DNA of 64,000 nt from Flagellimonas maritima (GCF_003269425.1 NZ_CP030104.1:620001-684000); one strand, 5' to 3'. Shown: positions 19,551 through 28,164, numbered from the stretch's first letter. The notes: a model not told the origin generated them from the sequence alone. A program made the numbers and translations.

Positions 19551-20609
19551 ATGAACAAAAAAATAATCTGGGGGATAACACGGGGAGAACTTTTAATGGT
19601 TCTGTTGCTTTATATACTGTCCGCGTTTTGTTATCATTTTGTTGTTTGGGCGAGCATCCCAAATAAAACAAGTGAAGTCATGACACTTTTCGGCGTAACC
19701 GCTTTTATTGATGGCGGTGGTCTTCATTATGGAATATTCCTATTGTTCACCATACCTATTTGGTGGTCTATCTTTGTTTTTTTGAAGGGAACTGAAATTT
19801 GGAAACGCTTGTTGTTGCACATAATATTTCTTCCTATTTTTATTTTTGGTACCCGAGCGCTGTATTATACTATTGCAGAAACTTTCGGTTGGGGCCATCT
19901 TCAGGGTACGGGGCAAGTATGGGATCTTTATATTCCAGGGCTATTTTATCTTATTCAGTTCGGAATTTTCCATGCCTATGAACATTACAGGGAAAACCAG
20001 CGCAAATTGGTTCTGGAGGGGGAATTGCGGCAAGCAGCCCTAAAAAGCGAATTGGCTGCCATAAAAGCGCAATTGAACCCACATTTTCTTTATAATGTGT
20101 TCAATACTATAAATGCTTCCGTGCCTGCAGAAAATGAACGAACTAGGAATATGATTGCCCAGCTTTCAGATTTGTTCCGATATCAATTGCAAGCTTCAAA
20201 AAGCGATTTGGTCACTTTAAGGGAGGAACTCGATTTTGTAAAAAAATATCTGGAACTGGAAAAGGAGCGTTTTAAGGACCGACTTGATATAGAAATTAGA
20301 GTTTCCAATGATTTGATGGATGAAAAAATCCCGCCGATGTTACTGCAACCTTTGGTTGAAAATTCCGTAAAACATGGGCTGTCAAGTCTGATCGAGGGTG
20401 GCGCAATATCGCTATATATCTTTAAGGAAGCTGGAAAACTAAAGTTTGAAATATCCGATACCGGAGTTGGAATAAAAGATAAACTGGCAGTTTTTAATAT
20501 GGGCGTAGGACTTTCAAATACAAGATTACGATTACAAAAAATGTATCAAAGTCAAATTGAACTGATGGATAATTCGCCAAAAGGACTCACCGTAAAATTC
20601 TCCATATGA
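19551..20609 (+). CDS. Sensor histidine kinase, LytS/YehU type
   Basis: A membrane histidine kinase of about 352 residues. I use the ATG at 19551; a GTG sits immediately before it. Four hydrophobic segments fill the first 150 residues, then a coiled stretch rich in Glu/Arg. The phosphoacceptor region is AQLNPHFLYNVFNTIN (His in PHFLYN), typical of the His_kinase family, and the ATPase N box is PLVENSVKHG, with DTGVGI for the G box. It overlaps its response regulator by 4 bases (ATGA), so the two are coupled. Confidence 0.9.
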   Translation: MNKKIIWGITRGELLMVLLLYILSAFCYHFVVWASIPNKTSEVMTLFGVTAFIDGGGLHYGIFLLFTIPIWWSIFVFLKGTEIWKRLLLHIIFLPIFIFGTRALYYTIAETFGWGHLQGTGQVWDLYIPGLFYLIQFGIFHAYEHYRENQRKLVLEGELRQAALKSELAAIKAQLNPHFLYNVFNTINASVPAENERTRNMIAQLSDLFRYQLQASKSDLVTLREELDFVKKYLELEKERFKDRLDIEIRVSNDLMDEKIPPMLLQPLVENSVKHGLSSLIEGGAISLYIFKEAGKLKFEISDTGVGIKDKLAVFNMGVGLSNTRLRLQKMYQSQIELMDNSPKGLTVKFSI

Positions 20610-21328
20610 AAAAAGTTATCATAGCCGATGACGAAGAAGCTGGGCGGTCTTTAATAAAAGAATACTTAAAAGATTATCCTGATCTTGTTTTGCTGGGTGA
20701 AGTGAACAATGGCGTGGACACCATAACAGAAATCAATCGGTTTAAACCGGATTTAATATTCTTGGATATTCAAATGCCGGGCAAAACAGGTTTTGAAGTC
20801 CTACCCTATCTAGAAGAGATACCACAAATAATCTTTTCAACCGCCTACGACCAATATGCGCTACAAGCATTTGAAGTACATGCGGTCGATTATTTGTTAA
20901 AACCCTATACCAAAGAACGCTTTGCAAAATCCATAGAACGATTAGAGAAAGGAGACATGGATGTTTCCGGATTGGCACAAAGCGTAATTATGGACAAAGA
21001 AGATTATCCTGAACGTGTCTTGGTGCAACAAAACAAAAAATTGATTACAATTGCCCTTGGTGATATTATCTGGGTAGAAGCCTATGGCGATTATTCCAAA
21101 ATACACACAAGCGCTTCCATATTCTTGAGTAATTATGGCATTTCGGATTTAGAAAAAAAACTTAACCCAAAATTATTTCTTAGGGTACATCGTTCGTATA
21201 TTATCAATCTTGATAAAGTCAAAGAACTTCACAAATACGGAAAAAGTTATGATGTAACCATGCAAAATGATGAAGTGGTGCGAGTAAGCAGGGGATATTT
21301 GGACGCTATAAAAAAAATTATGCTTTAA
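20606..21328 (+). CDS. LytTR-family response regulator
   Basis: A 240-residue regulator. The receiver domain has the acidic pair (IADDEEAG), the phosphoacceptor Asp in LIFLDIQMPG and the conserved Lys in LKPYTKERF. Residues of about 135-240 are a LytTR DNA-binding domain (VEAYGDYSKIHT, then FLRVHRSYIINLDKV). It partners with the kinase that overlaps it. Its targets may include the divergent TonB-type barrel gene or the small envelope genes on both sides, but no binding site could be picked out. Confidence 0.92.
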   Translation: MKKVIIADDEEAGRSLIKEYLKDYPDLVLLGEVNNGVDTITEINRFKPDLIFLDIQMPGKTGFEVLPYLEEIPQIIFSTAYDQYALQAFEVHAVDYLLKPYTKERFAKSIERLEKGDMDVSGLAQSVIMDKEDYPERVLVQQNKKLITIALGDIIWVEAYGDYSKIHTSASIFLSNYGISDLEKKLNPKLFLRVHRSYIINLDKVKELHKYGKSYDVTMQNDEVVRVSRGYLDAIKKIML

Positions 21329-21333
21329 TTATT

Positions 21334-21891
21334 TCAACGCCCAACACACCAACGCTTTTCACTTATAATCCATCCAATACTAAGATTGACAACAGGATGA
21401 ATTCCTCCTCTAAAAGGGCCAATATAATACGCAGCACCAGCGTCAACAGAAAAACTTAAACCAGAATTATAGCTTCTTTGAAGACCATAAACCAATCCTC
21501 CATATCCATGTAGACCTTCTATAAGATTATTTTCAACAATTCTTTCTCCAGGGGAAAATAGTGCGATAGTTGGAGCTATATAATTTCCGGAATTACCATA
21601 AATCTGTCTACCTCTCCTATCACGCCCATTGAAATTGTGGTAGTATCGGTTTTGAACAGTTATAGCTGGGAAAAAATCGTAATTCTCCAAAGGTTTTATA
21701 CTGGCAGGCTCTAAAGCTGCTTGCCAAGCAACCCTAAAATCCAACGTACTATTTACACCTAGTCCCATTTCATATTCCAGTCCAGGATTGAATAGATTGA
21801 TTTTAATCTGTCGGATTTCACAATTTTTGCCGAATTGAGCAAAAATGTTTGCGCAACTGCACAAAATTATGAACAATAAAACTTTATGCAT
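21334..21891 (-). CDS. Small envelope protein, barrel-like (paralogue B)
   Basis: A 185-residue exported protein (signal MHKVLLFIILCSCANIFAQ). It shares GLEYEMGLG, NRYYHNFNGR and GNSGNYIAP with the protein at 16377-16904, and has the same strand-rich layout. It ends 5 bases past the response regulator's stop, convergent with it. The two paralogues bracket the barrel/two-component cluster, which suggests one functional neighbourhood. No named family recognised. Confidence 0.65.
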   Translation of the reverse strand: MHKVLLFIILCSCANIFAQFGKNCEIRQIKINLFNPGLEYEMGLGVNSTLDFRVAWQAALEPASIKPLENYDFFPAITVQNRYYHNFNGRDRRGRQIYGNSGNYIAPTIALFSPGERIVENNLIEGLHGYGGLVYGLQRSYNSGLSFSVDAGAAYYIGPFRGGIHPVVNLSIGWIISEKRWCVGR

Positions 21892-21960
21892 TGTAGGTTA
21901 ATTTACTAGTACTATAACATATACTTTTTCAAAATAGTATTTTTACAAAAAGATTAGTCC

Positions 21961-22785
21961 ATGCAATTAGAAGTGATTCCACAATTAAAATATACAAATA
22001 GCAATAATTTTTTTCTGCTGGCCGGACCTTGTGCCATTGAAGGTGAGGACATGGCATTAAGAATTGCTGAAAAGGTTGTTTCCATCACGGATAAATTACA
22101 GATTCCATACGTTTTTAAAGGAAGCTTTAAGAAAGCGAACAGAAGTCGAATTGACTCCTTTACAGGAATTGGAAACGAAAAAGCGCTGAAAATCTTGGGA
22201 AAGGTTTCCAAAACTTTCAAGGTACCGACGGTAACGGATATTCATGAGGTTTCGGATGCAACTATGGCCGCTGAGTATGTTGATGTACTGCAAATACCTG
22301 CGTTTTTGGTACGCCAAACCGATTTGGTAGTCGCTGCGGCCAAAACGGGGAAAGTGGTCAATTTGAAAAAAGGACAGTTTATGAGTCCAGAAAGTATGCA
22401 ACATGCCGTTACTAAAGTGAAAGATTCAGGGAGTGACAATGCATGGATAACAGATCGTGGCACTATGTTCGGATACCAGGACATGATTGTCGATTTTAGG
22501 GGAATCCCGACCATGAAACAATATGCTCACGTGGTCTTGGATGTGACCCATTCCCTTCAACAGCCCAATCAATCCTCTGGAGTTACAGGTGGAAGACCCG
22601 CACTTATCGGAACCATGGCGAGGGCTGGAATCGCAGCGGGTGTTGATGGTCTCTTTATGGAAACGCATTTTGATCCTTCCAATGCTAAAAGCGATGGAGC
22701 CAATATGTTGGATTTAAGTTTACTTGAAAAACTATTGACGGATTTGGTAGCGCTTAGGGAAACGGTGAATGGTTTTGACTCGTGA
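21961..22785 (+). CDS. kdsA: 3-deoxy-8-phosphooctulonate synthase (KDO-8-P synthase)
   Basis: A 274-residue aldolase that joins phosphoenolpyruvate and arabinose-5-phosphate to make KDO-8-phosphate, the sugar that links lipid A to core LPS. Signature motifs are FLLAGPCAIEGE, VFKGSFKKANRSR, VPTVTDIHE, and then DVTHSLQQPNQSSGVTGG. The final part has METHFDPSNAKSDGANML. Full length, single gene. Confidence 0.97.
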   Translation: MQLEVIPQLKYTNSNNFFLLAGPCAIEGEDMALRIAEKVVSITDKLQIPYVFKGSFKKANRSRIDSFTGIGNEKALKILGKVSKTFKVPTVTDIHEVSDATMAAEYVDVLQIPAFLVRQTDLVVAAAKTGKVVNLKKGQFMSPESMQHAVTKVKDSGSDNAWITDRGTMFGYQDMIVDFRGIPTMKQYAHVVLDVTHSLQQPNQSSGVTGGRPALIGTMARAGIAAGVDGLFMETHFDPSNAKSDGANMLDLSLLEKLLTDLVALRETVNGFDS

Positions 22786-22801
22786 GAATTAAGATGGCCT
22801 T

Positions 22802-23176
22802 TTACTTATCTCGCTTATAAAAACCCTTTTCCTTTAAAGAATATACCTCTTCCAAAACCTCAATAAGAATTTCATCATTGATTTCTTCCAAAGTTGCATA
22901 CCGAAAAGACTTGACCACTTTTCGTTTTTCAGAAAACATAAGTTCAACGTGTTTGGTGAGATGGGCGGAATTCCAAAAAGCAATATCCACGAATTTACCT
23001 TTATAGGAAGCGTTCAGATAACAAATGGGGTGTTTGCCTGCATAAAAGCAGGGAATGCTCCATTTATATTTCATATCGACCTCAGGAACGACATATTCAA
23101 TTATTGCCTTAAGGTGAAGCAATATACTACGGTAAGGCTCATCTCTACTCAGGATGTATTCTTCGGCAGGGTTCAC
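22802..23176 (-). CDS. DUF1801 domain protein
   Basis: A 124-residue cytosolic protein starting at a GTG. The core has EYILSRDEPYRSILLHLKAI, a central KWSIPCFYAGKHPICYL, and a C-terminal YATLEEINDEILIEVLEEV, as in the YdhG/DUF1801 fold. Function unknown. Convergent with kdsA by 16 bases. Confidence 0.75.
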   Translation of the reverse strand: MNPAEEYILSRDEPYRSILLHLKAIIEYVVPEVDMKYKWSIPCFYAGKHPICYLNASYKGKFVDIAFWNSAHLTKHVELMFSEKRKVVKSFRYATLEEINDEILIEVLEEVYSLKEKGFYKRDK

Positions 23177-23241
23177 AAATCAAAATAACATGATTTTGAT
23201 CGAATAATTAAAAAAATCGTTTCACAATTCAAATTTTAATT

Positions 23242-23270
23242 TAACTTTGAAATTCAAAGTACTTTAAAAT
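23242..23270 (+). promoter_or_regulatory. Promoter/operator of the creD operon, copy 1
   Basis: The perfect inverted repeat ACTTTGA-AAT-TCAAAGT is followed by ACTTTAAAAT directly before the ATG at 23269. TAACTTTG at 23242-23249 fits the Bacteroidetes -7 box TAnnTTTG, so the repeat covers the promoter core. The near-identical copy at 24192-24218 precedes creD. The winged-helix regulator between the two copies is the obvious candidate repressor. Confidence 0.7.
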
Positions 23271-23877
23271 GGAATCAAAAAAATACTTGGAAGACATATC
23301 CCAAATCAAGGATTTAATGAACAGATCCTCCCGTTTTATATCACTGAGCGGGCTATCTGGAATATTGGCGGGCATCTACGCCATTACAGGTGCGGTTGTG
23401 GCTTATCTGTTTTTATTGCCAAAAAATAACGGATATGTAATTCTTCATAGTTGGAACTTTAGAATGCTCATTGCAATCTTAATTGCCGTTGCAGTTCTTA
23501 GTTTTGTTTCCGCCTACCTACTCACGACCAAAAAAGCGAAAAAAAACGATGAGAAAATTTGGGATGCTACCACTAAAAGACTCTTGGTAAGTTTTCTTGT
23601 ACCCTTAATAACAGGCGGTATCTATATTCTAATAAAATTGAATAGCCAACATTATGGACTAACGGCTTCACTCATGTTGATCTTTTATGGGCTTGCTTTG
23701 GTAAACGCTTCAAAATATACTATTGGTAAGGTAAAGTACTTAGGTTACTCAGAAATAGTTCTCGGATTGTTGTGCGCTGCTTTCCCAGGCTACGGATTTT
23801 GGTTCTGGGTTCTGGGTTTTGGTGTTTTGCATATTATTTATGGTAGTTTAATGTATCTAAAAGAGGCCAAAGCTTAA
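23269..23877 (+). CDS. Membrane protein of the creD operon
   Basis: A 202-residue membrane protein with about five or six hydrophobic segments (for example FLLPKNNGYVILHSWNFRML and the C-terminal LGFGVLHIIYGSLMYL). No catalytic motif or named family recognised. It ends 1 base before the next gene (a winged-helix regulator). Genes of this kind often sit upstream of such regulators next to creD in Bacteroidota. A sensor or inner-membrane partner role is inference. Confidence 0.75.
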   Translation: MESKKYLEDISQIKDLMNRSSRFISLSGLSGILAGIYAITGAVVAYLFLLPKNNGYVILHSWNFRMLIAILIAVAVLSFVSAYLLTTKKAKKNDEKIWDATTKRLLVSFLVPLITGGIYILIKLNSQHYGLTASLMLIFYGLALVNASKYTIGKVKYLGYSEIVLGLLCAAFPGYGFWFWVLGFGVLHIIYGSLMYLKEAKA

Positions 23878-23878
23878 C

Positions 23879-24175
23879 ATGGGGCTCATAGACAACATAA
23901 ACAAATTATTTGACCATCGCATTCGGCTGGGCATCATGTCCATTCTTATGGTGAACGAAGAAGTTGATTTTAATCGGCTAAAAGAACTGTTGAACGTCAC
24001 CGACGGTAATCTCGCGAGCCATACCAAAACCCTTGAAAAAGCTGAATATATTAAAATTGAAAAATCTTTTATAGGAAAAAAGCCCAATACACGATATGCC
24101 GCTACCCCATTGGGAAAGTTATCGTTCAAAAAACATATTGAAGCCTTGGAAAATATCATTAAGAATCAAAACTAA
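23879..24175 (+). CDS. Winged-helix transcriptional regulator (ArsR/MarR-like)
   Basis: A 98-residue DNA-binding protein. It begins LIDNINKLFDHRIRLGIMSI and then has a winged helix-turn-helix in LLNVTDGNLASHTKTLEKAEYIKIEK followed by the wing GKKPNTRYAATPLG. This is the compact HTH_27-like repressor type. It sits between two copies of an ACTTTGA/TCAAAGT operator, so autoregulation is likely. It presumably controls the upstream membrane protein and creD. Confidence 0.82.
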   Translation: MGLIDNINKLFDHRIRLGIMSILMVNEEVDFNRLKELLNVTDGNLASHTKTLEKAEYIKIEKSFIGKKPNTRYAATPLGKLSFKKHIEALENIIKNQN

Positions 24176-24191
24176 ATTTTTTTATCAATCC

Positions 24192-24218
24192 ACTTTGAAA
24201 TGCAAAGTACTTTAAAAT
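24192..24218 (+). promoter_or_regulatory. Operator of creD, copy 2
   Basis: ACTTTGA-AAT-GCAAAGT followed by ACTTTAAAAT, differing from copy 1 by one base. It lies 8 bases before the creD ATG, within the gap between the regulator and creD. This implies creD has its own regulated promoter or is controlled together with the upstream operon. Confidence 0.68.
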
Positions 24219-24225
24219 TATAATT

Positions 24226-25584
24226 ATGACATCACAGAAGCAAAAAATTGGAAACTGGCTAAAAAATTCGATTACAGCCAAAATGATTACCGTTGGTTTT
24301 TTAATTCTAATACTATTGATTCCCTTAAGTTTCGTTGGCGATTTGATACGCGAAAGAGGGTATCGACAATCAGAAGTAATTGAGGAAATCAATACAAAAT
24401 GGGGTAAGGAAGTTGTGATCTACGGTCCTATTCTAAAAGTTCCCTATCAAACCTATATTGAAGAGAAAGTATTTGATGAGGAGACCAAAACATTTCTGAA
24501 GACCCTAAAAGCGCAAAAAAATAACGCGTATTTTTTTCCCGGGGAACTCAATATAGATTCCAAAGTAAAAACACAGCCTTTGGAACGAGGCATCTATGAA
24601 TCCGTGGTATATACGGCAATGCTGAAAATGGACGGAAAATTCATCAATCCTGATTTTTCCAGAAAGGAAATAAGTAAGGAAGATATTCTCTGGGACAAGG
24701 CTACCTTGCTTTTTAAAACAAGTAACCTAAAAGGAATACGAAATACCATCCAGGTTAAATTAGGGGAAGAAGCCTATGATTTAAAGCCCAAGTTCGACAA
24801 TTCCTTTATGAATACGTTGGAGTCGGGTTTTTTAAAAAATCTAGATGAACCACAAAATCAATCTTTGGTTTTTAAGTCAAGTCTGGAAGTCAACGGAAGC
24901 CATAACCTACAGTTTGTCCCCATTGGAAGAGAGACGCAGGTCTTCATGAAATCCAACTGGCATTCCCCAAGCTTCAATGGCAATTTCTTGCCCGATACCG
25001 AAGGGAAAAAGATTTCCCCAGATGGTTTTGAGGCCAAATGGAAGGTTTTGGAAACCAATCGTAGGTTTGGACAATCTTTTTTCGATACATTACCGGACTT
25101 ATCACAGTTTTCTTTTGGAACCGCATTCTTGGTTCCCGTGGACGATTACCAAAAAACATCGCGCACCAGTAAATATGGCCTTATGATCATAGGACTGACG
25201 TTATTGGTGTTTCTTCTGATCCAGATCAGCAGTAAAATTGGCATTCATCCTTTTCAATATTTGATGATAGGTTTGGCCTTGGTCATGTTCTACACATTAT
25301 TGATTTCAATTTCAGAACATAAAAACTACCTTTTTGCATATCTGGTCTCAGCTACGGCTGTGGTATCCTTGATAACTTTATATTCTAGGTCCATCTTAAA
25401 AAATCTGAAGTTTACCCTTTTGATATTCGGGTCCATGTTCAGTCTCTATACATTCATATTCGTTATTATCCAATTAGAGGATTATGCATTATTGGTAGGG
25501 AGTATTGGATTATTCATCATTTTGGGAATCATCATGTTTACTTCACGAAAAATAGACTGGACAAGTACCCAACAAGTTGACTAA
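24226..25584 (+). CDS. creD: Cell envelope integrity protein CreD
   Basis: A 452-residue inner-membrane protein. One membrane segment lies near residues 20-40 (MITVGFLILILLIPLSFVGDLI), a large periplasmic region with IEEINTKWGKEVVIYGPILKVPY follows, and then a hydrophobic C-terminal bundle from about residue 310. The layout and the SQFSFGTAFLVPVDDYQKTSRTSKYG block are characteristic of CreD. In enterobacteria CreD is linked to beta-lactam and colicin tolerance through CreBC; in Bacteroidota the control is by other regulators. Here it is preceded by its operator copy 2. Confidence 0.92.
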   Translation: MTSQKQKIGNWLKNSITAKMITVGFLILILLIPLSFVGDLIRERGYRQSEVIEEINTKWGKEVVIYGPILKVPYQTYIEEKVFDEETKTFLKTLKAQKNNAYFFPGELNIDSKVKTQPLERGIYESVVYTAMLKMDGKFINPDFSRKEISKEDILWDKATLLFKTSNLKGIRNTIQVKLGEEAYDLKPKFDNSFMNTLESGFLKNLDEPQNQSLVFKSSLEVNGSHNLQFVPIGRETQVFMKSNWHSPSFNGNFLPDTEGKKISPDGFEAKWKVLETNRRFGQSFFDTLPDLSQFSFGTAFLVPVDDYQKTSRTSKYGLMIIGLTLLVFLLIQISSKIGIHPFQYLMIGLALVMFYTLLISISEHKNYLFAYLVSATAVVSLITLYSRSILKNLKFTLLIFGSMFSLYTFIFVIIQLEDYALLVGSIGLFIILGIIMFTSRKIDWTSTQQVD

Positions 25585-25594
25585 AAATCCATAC

Positions 25595-25628
25595 GCACTG
25601 TTCCAATATATTGGAACAGTGCATTTTA
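25595..25628. terminator. Hairpin terminator after creD
   Basis: A perfect 28-base palindrome (half-site GCACTGTTCCAATA) followed by ATTTTAATTA. It lies between creD and the DUF1361 gene. The T tract is short, so termination may be partial. Confidence 0.65.
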
Positions 25629-25647
25629 ATTATCATATATCTTTATC

Positions 25648-26304
25648 ATGGGTAGAATTCTATTATTTACGTTTGTCCACTATAAAAGCTTATTGCTTTC
25701 TTTAGTGTTTGCCATAGCATTGGTAGCTATAAGAGTTGTAATGACAGGTTCTCTTTTTTATACATTTTTAATCTGGAACTTATTTTTGGCCGTGTTGCCC
25801 TATCTTTTAACCCAAACCGTGTTTTGGTATTCCTATGGAAGAATCAATACGTTTTTCCGTTTAGCATTGTTTGTCGTATGGTTGGTGCTCCTTCCAAATG
25901 CTCCCTACATTATTACGGACTTGATACACTTGCAAAGTCAATATTCTTTTTGGAAATGGCTCGACCTTTTCATTGTTTTTGTTTTTGCCTTTAATGGGCT
26001 GTTGTTCGGAATATTATCCTTAAACGATGTACTTGGCTTTTTACAATATCATTTTAGGGAAAAATGGGCGCTGTTCATCATCTTTTGCATTTGTTTGTTG
26101 AGTGGGTACGGTATTTATTTGGGTAGATTTCTTCGTTTTAATTCTTGGGATATTCTATTTAGACCACAATTGCTGACGGAAGCGATTTTACATAGTTTAA
26201 TGGAAACCAGGGCTTGGCTGATGACATTGGCTTTTGGTTTGTTCTTTTGGATGGTCTTTACGATGCTTCGCTGGGTAAAAGAAAAAAATCAGGTTCTGTA
26301 TTGA
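25648..26304 (+). CDS. DUF1361 membrane protein
   Basis: A 218-residue protein with about six membrane segments. Characteristic motifs are TFLIWNLFLAVLPYL, VVWLVLLPNAPYIITDLIHL and YGIYLGRFLRFNSWD. These three blocks define DUF1361, a family of unknown function found in many Bacteroidota and Firmicutes. Confidence 0.82.
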   Translation: MGRILLFTFVHYKSLLLSLVFAIALVAIRVVMTGSLFYTFLIWNLFLAVLPYLLTQTVFWYSYGRINTFFRLALFVVWLVLLPNAPYIITDLIHLQSQYSFWKWLDLFIVFVFAFNGLLFGILSLNDVLGFLQYHFREKWALFIIFCICLLSGYGIYLGRFLRFNSWDILFRPQLLTEAILHSLMETRAWLMTLAFGLFFWMVFTMLRWVKEKNQVLY

Positions 26305-26341
26305 AGCCTTTTCTATTTATGATAAAAGTTAAAACAAGAAT

Positions 26342-26662
26342 TTAAGCTACCGAAAACAATGCCGAACCGTTTATCTCGTTGTCAAAGTCGGTTTTTATCT
26401 TTTCTATGTAGTCGTGAGGAGTTTTTTCCGAAATCCAGACCCATTGGTTTTTAATATCGACATCAAAATAGAAGCAGGAAAAATCGTCAAGGTGTTCGCT
26501 ATCCAATCGGGACAATAGAAATTTGGTGATTCTAGGCCGTAATCGATACTCCAAATCGATACAGGTTTTCTTTATGGTAGGATTGGCATCTCCTGAAATT
26601 ACCCAGTTGAATTTCACTGAATTGGTTGTTTTAGGAACTCCCAAGATAGCAAAAAATAGCAA
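26342..26662 (-). CDS. Unrecognised ORF in frame behind the dehydrogenase stop codon
   Basis: A 106-residue reading frame (TTG start at 26662, then LLFFAILGVPKTTNSV). No ATG exists upstream: the frame is open without interruption from the TAG that ends the dehydrogenase at 26702. The extra codons read RLIEEYQQFIIQ, so the true protein may start nearer the TAG at an unusual codon. The sequence (for example DLEYRLRPRITKFLLSR and CFYFDVDIKNQWVWIS) looks like a real alpha/beta protein, but I recognise no family. It may be a separate gene with a rare start, a stop-separated extension, or a decaying gene. Confidence 0.5.
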   Translation of the reverse strand: MLFFAILGVPKTTNSVKFNWVISGDANPTIKKTCIDLEYRLRPRITKFLLSRLDSEHLDDFSCFYFDVDIKNQWVWISEKTPHDYIEKIKTDFDNEINGSALFSVA

Positions 26663-26701
26663 TTGAATGATGAATTGTTGATACTCTTCGATTAAACGCC
26701 C

Positions 26702-27907
26702 CTATTCCAGTCCATCAACATAATCCTGCAGATAACCGTAGCGTTCGGTTAGCTTCCCGTTTTTGGTCATGCGGGCGCGTTCCAGGATTCCATCCGCATC
26801 ATCATTAAAAAAGGCTGGAATCACATGTTTGGAAAATGCCTCTCCAAAACCGTTGCTAGCATCCCTTGGCAACTCACAGGGTAGATTATCCACTGCCATT
26901 ACCGCTATGGCCTTGTCGTTTTTGAAATCGGTCACGGATTCGGTTTGCGGGTCATACCCATAAATTGGGTCGGCAATTGTTGAAGGTTTTATTGTGGAAG
27001 CTACGGGACCGTCTATGTCACAACTCACATCCGCGACCACCTTTATCTTAAAATCGGGATGTTTCGCATCTTCCCTGGTGTACAGATAGGGGGCTCCATC
27101 CCCATAGAAATGCCCTGCAATATAAAAATCCGTTACTTCGGCAAAGCGAAAGAAATCTGATTTGTATTCTTCTGGATTTTCAAAAAAATCGGTCTTGTTG
27201 CCACGAACGCCATCTTTACGTTTGTTGTATTCCGATGCATCTATTTGACAGTAAACAGGCTCCTGAAAAGTCTCCTTTAAATATTCCGCTACGTTCACCT
27301 TTCGTATTCTCATCGCATCCAATATCTCACGCGCACCATTACCTACCCTGCCCCTACCCGTCAATAAAATTTTGATGTTGGGCAAACCCACATTTTTTAA
27401 TTCGGAAATTAACGCTTGCAAGTCTTTTAATGTTTCCGCTTTCGGAAGGTTGAACATATCAAATTTTAGTCCGTAGGTACGTACCCCATTATAAGCACCT
27501 ACAATACCTGCATAACGACCAAAAGCAACCAAGCGTTGCCCCTTGCTATTTGTGATTACCTCATGATCGTACAGCTCAATGTTTCTTTCCAATACCGCCC
27601 TGAGCAGATCACGGTTATATGGTTGCTTTTTAATGGTGTGCGAAAAGAAGAAATATTTCTTGTTGGGAATAAGTGAATCGATAGGCACTTCTTTAACCCC
27701 GAGCAGTACATCACAATCTTGAACATTCTGAGAAACGGGAATGCCTATTGCTTCGTATTCGTTATTCTTAAACACACGAATTGGCGAGGATTCCACCTTT
27801 ATTTGTGCTTGAGGGAATTGCGAAAGGACATTTTGACACTCTTTCGGTGACAGCACTACTCTTCTATCGGGCGGGTTTTTGCGTTCCCTAATGATTCCGA
27901 ACTTCAT
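26702..27907 (-). CDS. Saccharopine dehydrogenase/alanine dehydrogenase-like NAD(P) oxidoreductase
   Basis: A 401-residue enzyme. The N-terminus MKFGIIRERKNPPDRRVVLSP is the alanine dehydrogenase/transhydrogenase N-domain start, with Arg and Lys that bind the acid substrate. The middle has KILLTGRGRVGNGAREILD as nucleotide-binding loop. The C-terminal region contains VVADVSCDIDGPVASTIKPS, as in lysine-forming saccharopine dehydrogenases. The family is AlaDh/PNT-related; exact substrate is not certain. Confidence 0.8.
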   Translation of the reverse strand: MKFGIIRERKNPPDRRVVLSPKECQNVLSQFPQAQIKVESSPIRVFKNNEYEAIGIPVSQNVQDCDVLLGVKEVPIDSLIPNKKYFFFSHTIKKQPYNRDLLRAVLERNIELYDHEVITNSKGQRLVAFGRYAGIVGAYNGVRTYGLKFDMFNLPKAETLKDLQALISELKNVGLPNIKILLTGRGRVGNGAREILDAMRIRKVNVAEYLKETFQEPVYCQIDASEYNKRKDGVRGNKTDFFENPEEYKSDFFRFAEVTDFYIAGHFYGDGAPYLYTREDAKHPDFKIKVVADVSCDIDGPVASTIKPSTIADPIYGYDPQTESVTDFKNDKAIAVMAVDNLPCELPRDASNGFGEAFSKHVIPAFFNDDADGILERARMTKNGKLTERYGYLQDYVDGLE

Positions 27908-27989
27908 ATGATTCTGGTATAATTATTGTCCTAAAATAAGGGTATTGGGAAGGGGGCACAAACTTTTTTACGGTTTGCTTGATAAAAGT

Positions 27990-27997
27990 TACCTTTG
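27990..27997 (+). promoter_or_regulatory. Candidate -7 box TACCTTTG
   Basis: Fits TAnnTTTG, the Bacteroidetes -7 consensus. It would start a transcript at about 28003, leading into the structured RNA candidate. No good -33 TTTG lies at the usual spacing, so this is tentative. Confidence 0.4.
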
Positions 27998-28043
27998 CCG
28001 CCGGTTCCATACTTTTCGACCATGCTCTATGGAGTATGGGTTT

Positions 28044-28119
28044 GCGTTAGGGATAGAGGCAGGTACCTCGTACGGCCGATAGCCCGACCCGAGCATTTTA
28101 GCGAGGGGAACGCCCAAAA
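28044..28119 (+). ncRNA. Structured RNA candidate, flavobacterial intergenic type
   Basis: GCGTT at 28044 pairs with AACGC near 28109-28113, GGGATAG pairs its GGG with the CCC of GATAGCCCGACC, and CCCGAGC...GCGAGGGG closes a third hairpin around ATTTTA. The GGGATAG, GATAGCCCGACC and GGGGAACGCCC blocks are ones I have seen repeatedly between genes of Flavobacteriaceae, possibly the Flavo-1 type; that name is from memory. The fold is seen directly; expression is inferred. Confidence 0.5.
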
Positions 28120-28144
28120 TAGTATACTGCCACGAATAGGCAGA

Positions 28145-28164
28145 CCCTGAAACAGGTTTAAGGG
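28145..28164. repeat. Dispersed repeat, second copy (CCCTGAAAC...TTTAAGGG)
   Basis: CCCTGAAACAGGTTTAAGGG is a close copy of the repeat at 4221-4239. It sits about 100 bases in front of ssrA. Confidence 0.55.
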
